Positions 1 through 6,405 of a stretch of 6,405 bases of DNA are shown piece by piece. The position numbers and the translations under genes are program-made. The notes under the pieces were generated by a model that was not told the origin of the DNA, ran no database searches, and saw only the letters and a program-made list of their open reading frames with translations. The stretch comes from Clostridiales bacterium UBA4959 (GTDB lineage: Bacteria; Bacillota; Clostridia; Oscillospirales; CAG-272), in assembly GCA_002397345.1 (NCBI GenBank), contig DHAH01000098.1, forward strand, positions 1 through 6,405. Reading direction: 5' to 3'. Numbering within the stretch: the first letter of the stretch is position 1; every line of letters starts with the position of its first letter.

Positions 1-63
1 AAGATCGCAGAACTTGACAAGCTGCTTGAGGACGCGGCGAAGCTTGTCAAGTTCTGCGATCTT
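1..63. repeat. Perfect 23-bp inverted repeat with 17-base loop at the window edge
   Basis: Arm 1 (1-23) begins AAGATCGCAGAACTTG and arm 2 (41-63) is its exact reverse complement; the loop is 24-40. The minus strand reads K-I-A-E-L-D-K-L as the last believable HrcA residues. The plus strand from base 1 reads KIAELDKLLEDAAKLV, which is what HrcA proteins show at this point. Both arms are therefore copies of the same hrcA coding stretch in opposite orientation. An artefact of assembly or amplification is the likeliest cause. Confidence 0.85.
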
Positions 64-375
64 CGCACGCATGAGGTTGTTGAGCTGACGCAGTTCGGCG
101 GTTGACAGCCTGTAGCTTTCCATCAGGCTGTTTACATAAAACCTGTACCCGCGTTCCGACGGTATGCGCCCCGCCGACGCGTGCGGCTGCTCCAGATAGC
201 CCAGCGCTTCAAGCTCTGCCATCTCGTTGCGGATAGTAGCGCTCGACAGCGTTATCTGCTGATTCTGGGCGAGGTATTTCGAGCCGACCGGACCGCCGCC
301 CTTGATGTGCGCGTTGACTATCGCGCGCAAGATAATCCTTTTTCTGTCGTCAAGCTCGTCACCGGAATATTTCAT
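1..375 (-). CDS. hrcA: Heat-inducible transcription repressor HrcA, N-terminal part (runs off window edge)
   Basis: HrcA represses class I heat-shock operons by binding CIRCE operators, and its folding is assisted by GroEL (family knowledge). Seen here: an open frame of 125 codons with no stop, from ATG at 375 leftwards. The N-terminal winged-helix domain is recognisable: RKRIILRAIV near residues 10-20, PVGSKYLA, then SSATIRNEMAELEALGYLEQ, and the family signature SAGRIPSERGYRFYV around residues 68-85. The start is supported by a GGTGAGG ribosome site just upstream (380-386) and by a CIRCE operator 31 bases before the ATG. A full HrcA is about 340 residues, so roughly two thirds is missing. 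Residues 1-112 look genuine. After K-I-A-E-L-D-K-L (residues 105-112) the reading turns into RRVLKQLVKFCDL, which does not resemble the family. That stretch is the second half of the inverted repeat at 1-63 and is probably not true hrcA. Identity is very sure; the sequence at the edge is doubtful. Confidence 0.93.
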   Translation of the reverse strand, partial: MKYSGDELDDRKRIILRAIVNAHIKGGGPVGSKYLAQNQQITLSSATIRNEMAELEALGYLEQPHASAGRIPSERGYRFYVNSLMESYRLSTAELRQLNNLMRAKIAELDKLRRVLKQLVKFCDL

Positions 376-379
376 TCTA

Positions 380-386
380 CCTCACC
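380..386 (-). promoter_or_regulatory. hrcA ribosome binding site
   Basis: On the minus strand GGTGAGG lies 4 bases before the ATG at 375. The GGTGA core pairs with the 16S 3' end at a spacing of about 6 bases. This supports the chosen hrcA start over any later one. Confidence 0.7.
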
Positions 387-405
387 CCGCTATCCGTATA
401 AAATT

Positions 406-432
406 TTAGCACTCTCGTCCTTGAAGTGCTAA
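406..432. promoter_or_regulatory. CIRCE operator (HrcA binding site)
   Basis: The plus strand reads TTAGCACTC, a 9-base spacer, then AAGTGCTAA. The known consensus is TTAGCACTC-N9-GAGTGCTAA, so spacing and both arms match with a single mismatch at the first base of the right arm. The site lies between the predicted hrcA transcription start (about 437) and the hrcA ATG (375). This is the classic autoregulatory position: bound HrcA blocks its own promoter, and heat relieves it. Its distance of more than 200 bp from the radC promoter makes control of radC unlikely. Confidence 0.95.
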
Positions 433-443
433 CCAATGCATTA

Positions 444-472
444 AATATAACATTAATTTACCTTTATTTCAA
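444..472 (-). promoter_or_regulatory. Sigma-A type promoter of hrcA
   Basis: On the minus strand TTGAAA (467-472) and TATATT (444-449) are separated by exactly 17 bases. The start of transcription would fall near 437, immediately before the CIRCE operator, which fits the HrcA/CIRCE arrangement in Gram-positive bacteria. The promoter was identified by eye from the hexamers, their spacing and the operator position. Confidence 0.8.
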
Positions 473-577
473 GACGAATTGATATAGGGTTTGTTAATTA
501 TTTGTAAAGAAGACCGGTCAATTGATGTTATGCGCCGATGCGTTTATTACGCTTTATAAGGAAGCCAATAAAAGCAG

Positions 578-592
578 GCGGCAAATAGCCGC
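578..592. repeat. Small hairpin in the intergenic region
   Basis: GCGGC and GCCGC form a 5-bp stem around an AAATA loop. The overlapping dyad AATAGC-C-GCTATT (584-596) offers an alternative symmetric site. No T-run follows on either side, so it is not a convincing terminator. It could be a protein-binding site 54-58 bases before the -35 box of radC, or chance. Confidence 0.3.
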
Positions 593-649
593 TATTCGTG
601 GTTATACAATATTTGCTATTGGTAAAAACATAGTTTGGGCAACTTTCAC

Positions 650-678
650 TTGCAAACACCCGCGGCGGATGTTATAAT
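650..678 (+). promoter_or_regulatory. Sigma-A type promoter of the radC-uvrB cluster
   Basis: TTGCAA (650-655) and a perfect TATAAT (673-678) are separated by 17 bases, so this is close to the consensus. Transcription would start near 685, leaving a leader of about 56 bases before the radC ATG at 741. It is the only strong rightward promoter seen in the intergenic region, and it probably drives radC and uvrB, and perhaps the genes beyond. Confidence 0.8.
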
Positions 679-727
679 AATAGAATACATCAGTGGCCGG
701 CAACGAAATTGCGCCACAACCCGTAAC

Positions 728-732
728 AGGAG
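728..732 (+). promoter_or_regulatory. radC ribosome binding site
   Basis: AGGAG lies 8 bases before the ATG at 741. It decides the start: an upstream in-frame GTG at 693 has no such site, lies only about 8 bases after the predicted transcription start, and would add 16 residues with no family similarity. Confidence 0.8.
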
Positions 733-740
733 TGAATTTT

Positions 741-1454
741 ATGCGGGACAAGCTAAACAGCGGCGCGCAGGACGCGAATTTGCACGCCGAACACCGGAAA
801 CGGCTCCGCGGACGCTTCATGCGGCAGGGGCTGGAGAGCTTCGAGACGCATAACATCCTCGAATTATTGCTGTTTTACGCCATTCCGCGCCGCGATGTGA
901 ACGAGCTTGCTCATCAGTTGTTACGCCGTTATGGCTCGCTGTCGGGCGTATTTGACGCCGAGCCGGACGACCTCGCGCGTGAGGCGGGCTTATCCGAAAA
1001 CACCGTCGCCCTGCTCAAGCTGATCCCGGCGCTTTCGCGCGCATACATGCTCGACCGCGGGCTGCGTGTTTCGGCGCTGGATTCTTTCGATAAAATCGGC
1101 GCGTATCTGTGTGACTATTTCATCGGATCAAAACGCGAGACTACCGTTATTTTGCCCCTTTCCGCCGACGATTCGCCCCGCGCGCCGATCACGGTCGCAG
1201 AAGGTTCGCCCGATTGCTGCGCGCTCGATATGCGTCGGCTCACCGAATGCGTGATCCGCGCGGACGCGGCGTCATTCATATTGGCGCACAACCACGCCGG
1301 TTCGGACAGCGAGCCGTCGAACGCCGACCTGTCCGCCACATTGCAGATCCGCAATATCTTCGCGCAGCTCGGCATACCACTGCGCGAACATTATGTCATT
1401 GCGGGACGCGGATTTTCGCGCTGTTTTTTGAAGCTCGCCGATTATATAACGTAA
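741..1454 (+). CDS. radC: RadC family protein (UPF0758/JAB-MPN domain)
   Basis: A RadC-family protein of 237 residues, the usual length. The N-terminal part (about residues 15-95) is the helix-hairpin-helix region typical of the family: RLRGRF, then [25 protein letters not shown] and the GSLSGVFDA segment. The C-terminal half is a JAB/MPN metalloprotease-like domain with the JAMM pattern H183-x-H185-x7-S193-x2-D196, followed by [20 protein letters not shown], which matches the family's end. It differs from most relatives in that the loop after the histidines is AGSDSEPS instead of PSGDPTPS, and the usual PRE motif before it is replaced by LDMRRLTE. The metal ligands are nevertheless retained. 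The biological role of RadC is unsettled: the historical repair phenotype was traced to another gene, and no enzymatic activity is firmly established. Its place directly before uvrB (23-base gap) suggests one transcript but does not prove a repair role. Confidence 0.9.
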   Translation: MRDKLNSGAQDANLHAEHRKRLRGRFMRQGLESFETHNILELLLFYAIPRRDVNELAHQLLRRYGSLSGVFDAEPDDLAREAGLSENTVALLKLIPALSRAYMLDRGLRVSALDSFDKIGAYLCDYFIGSKRETTVILPLSADDSPRAPITVAEGSPDCCALDMRRLTECVIRADAASFILAHNHAGSDSEPSNADLSATLQIRNIFAQLGIPLREHYVIAGRGFSRCFLKLADYIT

Positions 1455-1457
1455 TAT
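1428..1457 (+). promoter_or_regulatory. Possible internal promoter for uvrB within the radC 3' end
   Basis: TTGAAG (1428-1433) and TAATAT (1452-1457) are separated by 18 bases, and transcription would start only about 13 bases before the uvrB ATG. The local sequence is much more AT-rich than the rest of radC. This is a weak candidate that could allow uvrB expression independent of radC; it may be chance in AT-rich DNA. Confidence 0.3.
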
Positions 1458-1477
1458 TATTAAAAGATAAATTATTT

Positions 1478-3460
1478 ATGAGAAACGAAACAAAATTTAA
1501 GTTAAAAAGCGAATATAAACCCGCGGGCGGTCAGCCCGAGGCTATCGAAAAGCTCTGCGCGGGTATTGCGCGCGGTTATAAAGAACAGACCCTGCTGGGC
1601 GTCACCGGCTCCGGCAAAACCTTTACCATGGCAAACGTCATCGAGCGCCTGCAGCGTCCGGCGCTGATATTATCGCACAACAAGACGCTTGCGGCGCAGC
1701 TCTGCTCGGAGTTCCGCGAATTTTTCCCCGACAACGCCGTCGAGTATTTCGTGTCATATTACGATTACTATCAGCCCGAGGCATATATCCCGGGAAAAGA
1801 TTTGTATATCGAAAAAGACTCGATGATAAACGACGAGATCGACAAGCTGCGCCATAGCGCGACATCCTCGCTGTTCGAGCGGCGCGACGTTATCATTGTG
1901 TCCAGCGTTTCGTGTATATACAGCCTTGGCGCCCCCGACACATATACAAAATTGATGATCGGGATCCGTCCCGGCATGGTAATGGAGCGCGACGATTTTA
2001 TCAAGCGGCTGATCGCCATCTCCTACGACCGCAACGACATCAATTTCGCGCGTGATAAATTCCGCGTGCGGGGCGATGTCGTCGAGGTGTTCCCTGCGTC
2101 GTCGAGCGACACCGCGATCAGGGTTGAGTTTTTCGGCGACGAGGTGGAGCGCGTGTCGGAAATAAACACCGTCACTGGCGAGCTGGTGCGCGAGCTGCGT
2201 TATGTGTCGATCTTCCCCGCTACCCACTACGCCATCGAAGACGAGAAGCGCGAGAAGGCGTTCGCCGACATACAAGCCGAGCTTGACGAGCGCGTCGCCT
2301 ATTTCGAAGCAAACGGCAAGCTGATCGAAGCGCAGCGCATATCCGAGCGCACGCGCTATGACCTCGAAATGATGCGCGAGATCGGTTATTGCTCGGGTGT
2401 GGAAAACTATTCGCGCGTTATGTCAGGTCGCGAGCCGGGCTCGACGCCCTACACGCTGCTTGACTACTTCCCTAAAGATTTTCTCCTGTTCGTCGACGAG
2501 TCGCACGTCATGCTGCCCCAAGTCAGGGGTATGAGCGGCGGCGACTTCGCGCGTAAAAAAAATCTTGTCGACTACGGTTTCCGTCTGCCGTCGGCGTATG
2601 ATAACCGGCCGCTGTATTACAATGAATTTGAAAAAAAGCTCGGTACAGTGGTTTATGTCAGCGCGACGCCGTCCGAATACGAACGCACGCGCTCGCGCCA
2701 GATTGTGGAGCAGATCATCCGCCCGACCGGGCTTGTCGATCCGGAGATTGAGGTGCGCCCTGTCGACGGACAGGTGCTCGACCTGATGAACGAGATAAAA
2801 ATACGCGCCGCCCGCGGTGAGCGCGTGCTGGTCACGACGCTGACCAAGAAAATGGCTGAGGATTTAACGGAATTCCTTGAAATGAACCTTGTCCGCGTGC
2901 GCTATATCCACCACAAAGTGGAAACGATGGAGCGCATGGAGATCATCCGCGATCTGCGTCTGGGCGCGTTCGACGCGCTGGTGGGTATCAACCTGCTGCG
3001 CGAGGGATTGGACATCCCCGAGGTGTCGCTTGTCGCGATACTTGACGCCGATAAAGAGGGGCTGCTCCGCTCCGAGGTCTCGCTGATCCAAACGATAGGC
3101 CGCGCCGCGCGCAACGCCGAGGGCAAGGTCATTATGTACGCCGAGCACATCACCCCCTCGATGAAACGCGCGATCGACGAAACGAACCGCCGACGCACGA
3201 TACAGACGGAATATAACAAAGCGCACGGCATCGAGCCGCAGACGGTAGTCAAAGCGGTGCGCGAGCTTATCGAGATCGGCAAAAAGGATGCGGAAAGCAT
3301 GAAGCCGCTGCCCAAGCTGCCGAATGAGAAGCTGCCCAAAGAGGAAAAAGACCGGCTGATCGCCGAGCTGACCAAAGAGATGAAGGAAGCGTCGAAGGCG
3401 CTCGAGTTCGAGCGCGCCGCGTACCTGCGCGACCGCATCGCCGCTGTGGCGCAAAGATAG
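1478..3460 (+). CDS. uvrB: Excinuclease ABC subunit B (UvrB)
   Basis: UvrB is the damage-verifying helicase-like ATPase of nucleotide excision repair. It receives lesions from UvrA and recruits UvrC for incision. The protein has 660 residues, full length for the family. Motifs seen: Walker A GVTGSGKT (41-48); the beta-hairpin region with [12 protein letters not shown] that clamps the DNA strand; the segment [10 protein letters not shown]; the DESH Walker B box (340-343); helicase motif [11 protein letters not shown] (538-546); and a C-terminal UVR domain (about 625-660, [18 protein letters not shown]) that contacts UvrC and UvrA. All core motifs are intact. The frame is open well upstream of 1478 (overlapping radC), but the family begins at MRNETKFKL, so ATG 1478 is chosen even though its ribosome site is poor (AAAGA-like in an AT-rich leader). 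It sits 23 bases after radC, so translation may be coupled. A transposase gene, not uvrA, follows after 33 bases. Confidence 0.98.
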   Translation: MRNETKFKLKSEYKPAGGQPEAIEKLCAGIARGYKEQTLLGVTGSGKTFTMANVIERLQRPALILSHNKTLAAQLCSEFREFFPDNAVEYFVSYYDYYQPEAYIPGKDLYIEKDSMINDEIDKLRHSATSSLFERRDVIIVSSVSCIYSLGAPDTYTKLMIGIRPGMVMERDDFIKRLIAISYDRNDINFARDKFRVRGDVVEVFPASSSDTAIRVEFFGDEVERVSEINTVTGELVRELRYVSIFPATHYAIEDEKREKAFADIQAELDERVAYFEANGKLIEAQRISERTRYDLEMMREIGYCSGVENYSRVMSGREPGSTPYTLLDYFPKDFLLFVDESHVMLPQVRGMSGGDFARKKNLVDYGFRLPSAYDNRPLYYNEFEKKLGTVVYVSATPSEYERTRSRQIVEQIIRPTGLVDPEIEVRPVDGQVLDLMNEIKIRAARGERVLVTTLTKKMAEDLTEFLEMNLVRVRYIHHKVETMERMEIIRDLRLGAFDALVGINLLREGLDIPEVSLVAILDADKEGLLRSEVSLIQTIGRAARNAEGKVIMYAEHITPSMKRAIDETNRRRTIQTEYNKAHGIEPQTVVKAVRELIEIGKKDAESMKPLPKLPNEKLPKEEKDRLIAELTKEMKEASKALEFERAAYLRDRIAAVAQR

Positions 3461-3493
3461 GGGGCGGGGGAACGAAAACCGAATATTTTAAAT

Positions 3494-3994
3494 ATGATAA
3501 ATAATTTGCCGGTTAGAAAAAATCTGAGATTGAATAATTATGATTATTCGAGAAATGGATGTTATTTTATTACAATATGTGTAACCGATAGATGTGAGAT
3601 GTTGGGTAGAACCGATGTAGGGGCGGCGTCTTGCCGCCCGCGAATTCTCTTATCCGATTACGGTAATATTGTACTAAAGTGGATTCCAAATATTTCAGTT
3701 AAGTATTCAGATGTAACGATTGATAATTATATTATTATGCCTAATCATGTATATATGATTATATCTATAGAACACGGGCGGCAGAACGCCGCCCCTACAG
3801 CATCGGAATCTATCGGAACTATTATGGGATATTTTAAATATCAAACAACAAAAGAAATTAACATTCCTGGTTTTTGGCAACGTTCATATCACGACCATAT
3901 CATACGCAATCATGACGAATATAAAAAAATATTTAACTACATAAACGAGAATCCAGAGCGATGGGCTGAAGATAGATATTTTAATATACAATAA
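3494..3994 (+). CDS. REP-associated tyrosine transposase (RAYT, IS200/IS605-like Y1 family), HUH motif altered
   Basis: A 166-residue protein of the Y1_Tnp superfamily, RAYT branch. Relatives are single-strand DNA nucleases that cut beside REP hairpins. Family features seen: the opening [42 protein letters not shown] at 82-85; and [13 protein letters not shown] with the probable catalytic tyrosine at 132, followed by YINENPERW. The metal-binding motif should be H-x-H but reads H85-V86-Y87 (codons CAT GTA TAT), so one ligand is lost and activity is doubtful. Two 24-base hairpin repeats lie inside the gene in opposite orientations. They encode VGAASCRP (42-49) and roughly GRQNAAPT (95-102), and the frame stays open through both. 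Apart from these the gene is strongly AT-rich with many ATA, AAT and TAT codons, unlike radC, uvrB and uvrA, which indicates horizontal origin. The ribosome site is weak, and it has 33- and 30-base gaps to uvrB and uvrA. No target-site duplication was recognised. The family call is secure; catalytic competence is not. Confidence 0.92.
   Translation: MINNLPVRKNLRLNNYDYSRNGCYFITICVTDRCEMLGRTDVGAASCRPRILLSDYGNIVLKWIPNISVKYSDVTIDNYIIMPNHVYMIISIEHGRQNAAPTASESIGTIMGYFKYQTTKEINIPGFWQRSYHDHIIRNHDEYKKIFNYINENPERWAEDRYFNIQ
3617..3640 (+). repeat. REP-like hairpin element, copy 1 (inside the transposase gene)
   Basis: It starts GTAGGGGCGGC and ends GCCGCCCG, with a GTCTT loop between 7-bp arms (GGGCGGC/GCCGCCC). 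It is extremely GC-rich inside an AT-rich gene. The GTAG prefix followed by a GC hairpin resembles the REP/GTAG layout recognised by RAYTs. It fills exactly eight codons (V42 to P49). Copy 2 at 3775-3798 is its reverse complement apart from two loop bases. Confidence 0.8.
3775..3798 (-). repeat. REP-like hairpin element, copy 2 (inverted, inside the transposase gene)
   Basis: Read on the minus strand it starts GTAGGGGCGGC and ends GCCGCCCG with a GTTCT loop, so it matches copy 1 at 22 of 24 positions; both differences are in the loop. It lies 134 bases after copy 1 in opposite orientation, as REPs do in paired (BIME-like) units. The stems are perfectly conserved while the loop varies, as expected for a structure-recognised element. 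It is translated in a different codon phase from copy 1. Confidence 0.8.
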
Positions 3995-4006
3995 TTGATA
4001 ATTTCC

Positions 4007-4012
4007 AAAGGA
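4007..4012 (+). promoter_or_regulatory. uvrA ribosome binding site
   Basis: AAAGGA lies 12 bases before the ATG at 4025, a little further than ideal. No other purine-rich stretch lies between the transposase stop (3994) and this start. No strong promoter was seen between the transposase gene and uvrA. Confidence 0.5.
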
Positions 4013-4024
4013 TAATCACCCACC

Positions 4025-6405
4025 ATGTCAAACCAATACATTAAAATTCGGGGCGCGCGCGTCCACAACCTCAAAAACATCGACGTAGACATACCGCGCG
4101 ACAAGCTGGTGGTGCTGACCGGTTTGTCCGGCTCGGGCAAATCGTCGCTGGCGTTCGACACGCTCTACGCCGAGGGACACCGCCGCTTCGTCGAGTCGCT
4201 GTCGTCCTACGCGCGCATGTTCCTCGGTCAGCTTGACAAGCCAGACGTCGACGCCATCGAGGGTTTGTCGCCGGCGATCTCGATCGACCAAAAAACCACC
4301 TCGCGCAACCCGCGCTCGACTGTCGGCACGGTGACGGAGATATACGACTATCTGCGCCTGCTTTACGCGCGCATCGGCGTTCCGCACTGCCCCGTCTGCG
4401 GTAAGGAGATACGCCAGCAGTCGGTCGACCAGATCCTCGACCAAATTATGGAGCTGCCCGAGGGGACTCGCTTCATGATTTTGGCGCCGGTCGTTAAAGG
4501 CAAAAAGGGTATGCATGAAAAGGTGCTCGACGACGCGCGGAAAAACGGCTATGTGCGCGTCCGCGCCGACGGTTATTTATATGACCTCGCGACGCCGCCA
4601 GAACTGGATAAAAACAAAAAGCACACGATAGAAATCGTCGTCGACAGGCTTGTGATGAAGCCGGAGCTGCGCACACGTCTGTCCGACTCGGTCGAGAGCG
4701 CGCTGTCGCTTGCGGATGGCAGCCTGACCGTATCGATTATGCTGCGCGAAGGCGAAACTTCACCCATGCCCGACGGCGGGGTCGAGTTCAGTTTTTCGCA
4801 GAATTACGCCTGCGAGGAGCATGGCGTCAGCATTGGCGAGCTTTCCCCGCGCATGTTTTCGTTCAACAACCCCATCGGCGCGTGCGAAGAATGCTCGGGT
4901 ATCGGTCAGATGCGCGTCATATCGTTTGACCGCGTATTCCCCGACAAATCGCTGTCGCTACGGGACGGCGCAATCGTCTGCAACGGCTTCAAGAGCGCCA
5001 GCGAAAGCACGTGGATGGGCCCGCTTTACGAGGCGATCGGAAAAAGATACGGTTTCAATATGGACACGCCCATCGGAAAGATCAGTCCCGAGGGGATTAA
5101 AATCCTTGCCTACGGCTCTAAAACCGAAACCTTTGACGTTGAACGCGAATACGGCGGCACCGTCCATCACCAGCACGGCGTAAAATTCGACGGTATTATA
5201 AATATTATCCAGCAGCGCTTCAACCAGACGCAGGACGAATATTACGAAGCGTTTGTCGAAAGCGTCCCCTGCCCGAAGTGCAACGGAAACAGACTGAAAT
5301 CGGAAATTCTCGCCGTAACCGTCGGTAATCTCAACATTGCCAAACTCTGCGCGCTGCCTATAACGGCGGCGAAAAAATTTGTCGACAGCCTGACCCTCAC
5401 CGCAACGGAAATGACCATCGCGCGCGATATTATGAAAGAATTAAAGGCGCGGCTGGGATTTTTAGAGAATGTGGGGCTTGATTACCTTACGCTGTCCCGC
5501 TCGGCGGGTACGCTGTCGGGCGGCGAGGCACAGCGCATCCGGCTCGCGACGCAGATCGGCTCCTCCCTGATGGGCGTTTTATATATTCTGGATGAGCCGA
5601 GTATTGGACTGCACCAGCGCGACAACCACAAGTTGATCGAAACGCTCAAGCATCTGCGCGACGTGGGCAACAGCGTGATCGTCGTCGAGCATGACGAAGA
5701 AACCATGCTCGAATCGGATTACATCATCGACATCGGACCGGGCGCGGGCGTTCACGGCGGTAAAGTCATATCACAAGGCACGCCCGATGAAGTGAAAGCC
5801 GACGAAAATTCGATTACCGGCGCGTATTTGTCGGGTCGGAAGTATATAAAACTTCCGGAAATCCGCCGTCCGGGCAACGGCAATTTTTTAAAGATAGTCG
5901 GCGCGCGAGAAAATAACCTTAAAAACGTGAGCGTGAAAATTCCGCTCGGCATGTTTGTCTGCGTGACGGGCGTGTCCGGCTCGGGCAAGTCGTCGCTTGT
6001 CAACGCCATACTTTACCGCGCGCTGGCAAAAGAGTTGAATCGTGCATATACCCTGCCCGGCAAGCACGACCATATCGAGGGCATCGAGAACCTCGACAAG
6101 GTTATCGCCATAGACCAAAGCCCGATCGGACGCACACCGCGTTCCAACCCCGCGACTTATACCGGGTTGTTCGGCGACATCCGCGAGCTGTTCGCTACAA
6201 CCGCCGACGCGAAAATGCGGGGTTATACCTCCAGCCGCTTCTCGTTCAACCTCAAGGGCGGACGCTGCGAAGCCTGCGAAGGCGACGGCGTGAAAAAGAT
6301 CGAGATGCACTTTCTGCCCGATGTGTTCGTGACCTGCGACGTTTGCCGAGGAAGGCGTTATAACCGCGATACACTCGAATGCAAATACAAGGGCAAGAAT
6401 ATCTA
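4025..6405 (+). CDS. uvrA: Excinuclease ABC subunit A (UvrA), C-terminus beyond window
   Basis: UvrA is the dimeric ABC ATPase that first recognises bulky DNA damage and hands it to UvrB. The window has 793 full codons of an expected ~940, with the frame open to the edge. Domains in order: first Walker A GLSGSGKS (33-40); a CPVC pair (122-125) in the region after the first nucleotide-binding segment; the UvrB-binding/insertion region; a zinc site formed by C263-x2-H266 and C287-x2-C290 (the His in place of Cys is, to my knowledge, common in Clostridia); C416-x2-C419; ABC signature [12 protein letters not shown] (497-508); Walker [10 protein letters not shown] (522-530) with VVEHDEETM after it; second Walker A GVSGSGKS (649-656); and the DNA-binding zinc module C748-x2-C751 ... 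C771-x2-C774. Missing are the second signature and second Walker B. The start matches the family's [19 protein letters not shown] opening. The transposase gene separates it from uvrB. Confidence 0.98.
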   Translation, partial: MSNQYIKIRGARVHNLKNIDVDIPRDKLVVLTGLSGSGKSSLAFDTLYAEGHRRFVESLSSYARMFLGQLDKPDVDAIEGLSPAISIDQKTTSRNPRSTVGTVTEIYDYLRLLYARIGVPHCPVCGKEIRQQSVDQILDQIMELPEGTRFMILAPVVKGKKGMHEKVLDDARKNGYVRVRADGYLYDLATPPELDKNKKHTIEIVVDRLVMKPELRTRLSDSVESALSLADGSLTVSIMLREGETSPMPDGGVEFSFSQNYACEEHGVSIGELSPRMFSFNNPIGACEECSGIGQMRVISFDRVFPDKSLSLRDGAIVCNGFKSASESTWMGPLYEAIGKRYGFNMDTPIGKISPEGIKILAYGSKTETFDVEREYGGTVHHQHGVKFDGIINIIQQRFNQTQDEYYEAFVESVPCPKCNGNRLKSEILAVTVGNLNIAKLCALPITAAKKFVDSLTLTATEMTIARDIMKELKARLGFLENVGLDYLTLSRSAGTLSGGEAQRIRLATQIGSSLMGVLYILDEPSIGLHQRDNHKLIETLKHLRDVGNSVIVVEHDEETMLESDYIIDIGPGAGVHGGKVISQGTPDEVKADENSITGAYLSGRKYIKLPEIRRPGNGNFLKIVGARENNLKNVSVKIPLGMFVCVTGVSGSGKSSLVNAILYRALAKELNRAYTLPGKHDHIEGIENLDKVIAIDQSPIGRTPRSNPATYTGLFGDIRELFATTADAKMRGYTSSRFSFNLKGGRCEACEGDGVKKIEMHFLPDVFVTCDVCRGRRYNRDTLECKYKGKNI

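Larger units (their letters stand above)
376..740. other. Divergent intergenic control region between hrcA and radC
   Basis: These 365 bases hold no convincing gene. They contain, from left to right: the hrcA ribosome site, the CIRCE operator and the leftward hrcA promoter; an AT-rich middle stretch (about 473-575); small dyads (GACCGGTC at 512-519, the hairpin GCGGC-AAATA-GCCGC at 578-592, and CCAATA at 565-570 facing TATTGG at 617-622); then the rightward radC promoter and leader. A 50-codon plus-strand frame (525-677) crosses the radC promoter and has no recognisable product. No LexA-type box (GAAC-N4-GTTC) was seen, although the genes to the right include two of nucleotide excision repair. 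Confidence 0.7.

Noticed and set aside
1..63. Inverted repeat considered as a rho-independent terminator or an invertible switch
   Set aside because: There is no T-run, it lies inside hrcA coding sequence, and both arms encode the same HrcA segment, so a fold-back or small inversion explains it better; no recombinase gene is nearby.
181..432. 83-codon plus-strand frame running from hrcA to the CIRCE site
   Set aside because: It is antisense to the conserved winged-helix domain of hrcA and ends in the operator; a shadow frame.
525..677. A 50-codon plus-strand frame starting MLCADAF in the hrcA-radC gap
   Set aside because: It has no good ribosome site or recognisable family, has AT-rich codon use, and overlaps the radC promoter; most likely an accidental frame.
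602..856. 84-codon minus-strand frame over the radC promoter and start
   Set aside because: It overlaps the strong promoter and the N-terminus of radC on the opposite strand and shows no family features.
2864..3454. Long minus-strand frames (196 and 178 codons) opposite uvrB
   Set aside because: They are typical antisense shadows of a GC-rich coding region; uvrB motifs run through the whole stretch on the plus strand.
3456..3473. G-rich stretch after the uvrB stop, considered as a third REP-like repeat or a terminator
   Set aside because: It resembles only the left arm of the repeat, has no complementary C-rich arm nearby and no T-run follows.
4028..4516. 162-codon minus-strand frame opposite the start of uvrA, and others opposite 5888-6310
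   Set aside because: They lie opposite conserved UvrA motifs (Walker A, zinc pairs), so codon bias explains them.
4821..5183. 120-codon plus-strand frame within uvrA
   Set aside because: It is a shifted frame over continuous UvrA coding sequence; the UvrA frame was checked at several points and has no frameshift.
1..6405. CRISPR array, tRNA, rRNA or riboswitch
   Set aside because: No regularly spaced direct repeats, no cloverleaf or rRNA-like sequence and no riboswitch-type leader was recognised on either strand by eye.

Overview
This window looks like a piece of a Bacillota (Firmicutes) chromosome, most likely a Clostridia-class gut or environmental lineage. The reasons are an HrcA repressor gene with a CIRCE operator overlapping its own sigma-A promoter, clear purine-rich ribosome binding sites, and UvrA/UvrB proteins of Gram-positive type. 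The host genes are fairly GC-rich (many GCG, CGC and GAC codons). The intergenic DNA and one inserted gene are AT-rich. Genus cannot be read from the sequence.

Layout. Positions 1-375 (minus strand) hold the start of hrcA. It is cut by the window edge, and the last ~40 bases at the edge look like a fold-back rather than genuine hrcA. Positions 376-740 are a divergent control region. It carries the CIRCE operator and hrcA promoter pointing left, and a near-consensus promoter pointing right. From there a plus-strand cluster runs to the end of the window: radC (741-1454), uvrB (1478-3460), a REP-associated (RAYT/IS200-like, Y1 HUH) transposase gene (3494-3994), and uvrA (4025 to the edge, about 794 codons present and the C-terminus missing).

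How the genes work together. UvrA (damage recognition ATPase) and UvrB (damage verification, UvrC loading) are the first two components of nucleotide excision repair. They are separated here by an AT-rich transposase gene in the same orientation, with gaps of only about 30 bp on each side, so uvrA may depend on transcription through the element. HrcA, facing the other way, represses the class I heat-shock genes, and in this phylum grpE-dnaK-dnaJ commonly follow it (outside this window).

Most interesting points. (1) The transposase gene contains two near-identical 24-base hairpin repeats in inverted orientation. They have the look of REP elements, are read in frame, and flank the catalytic HUH motif. 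(2) That motif is HVY instead of H-x-H. (3) A 23-bp perfect inverted repeat with a 17-base loop sits at the window start; the plus strand there reads like the expected continuation of HrcA, which suggests an inversion or an assembly/template-switch artefact. I found no wholly new multi-gene system. The self-embedded REP arrangement is the best candidate for something under-described.
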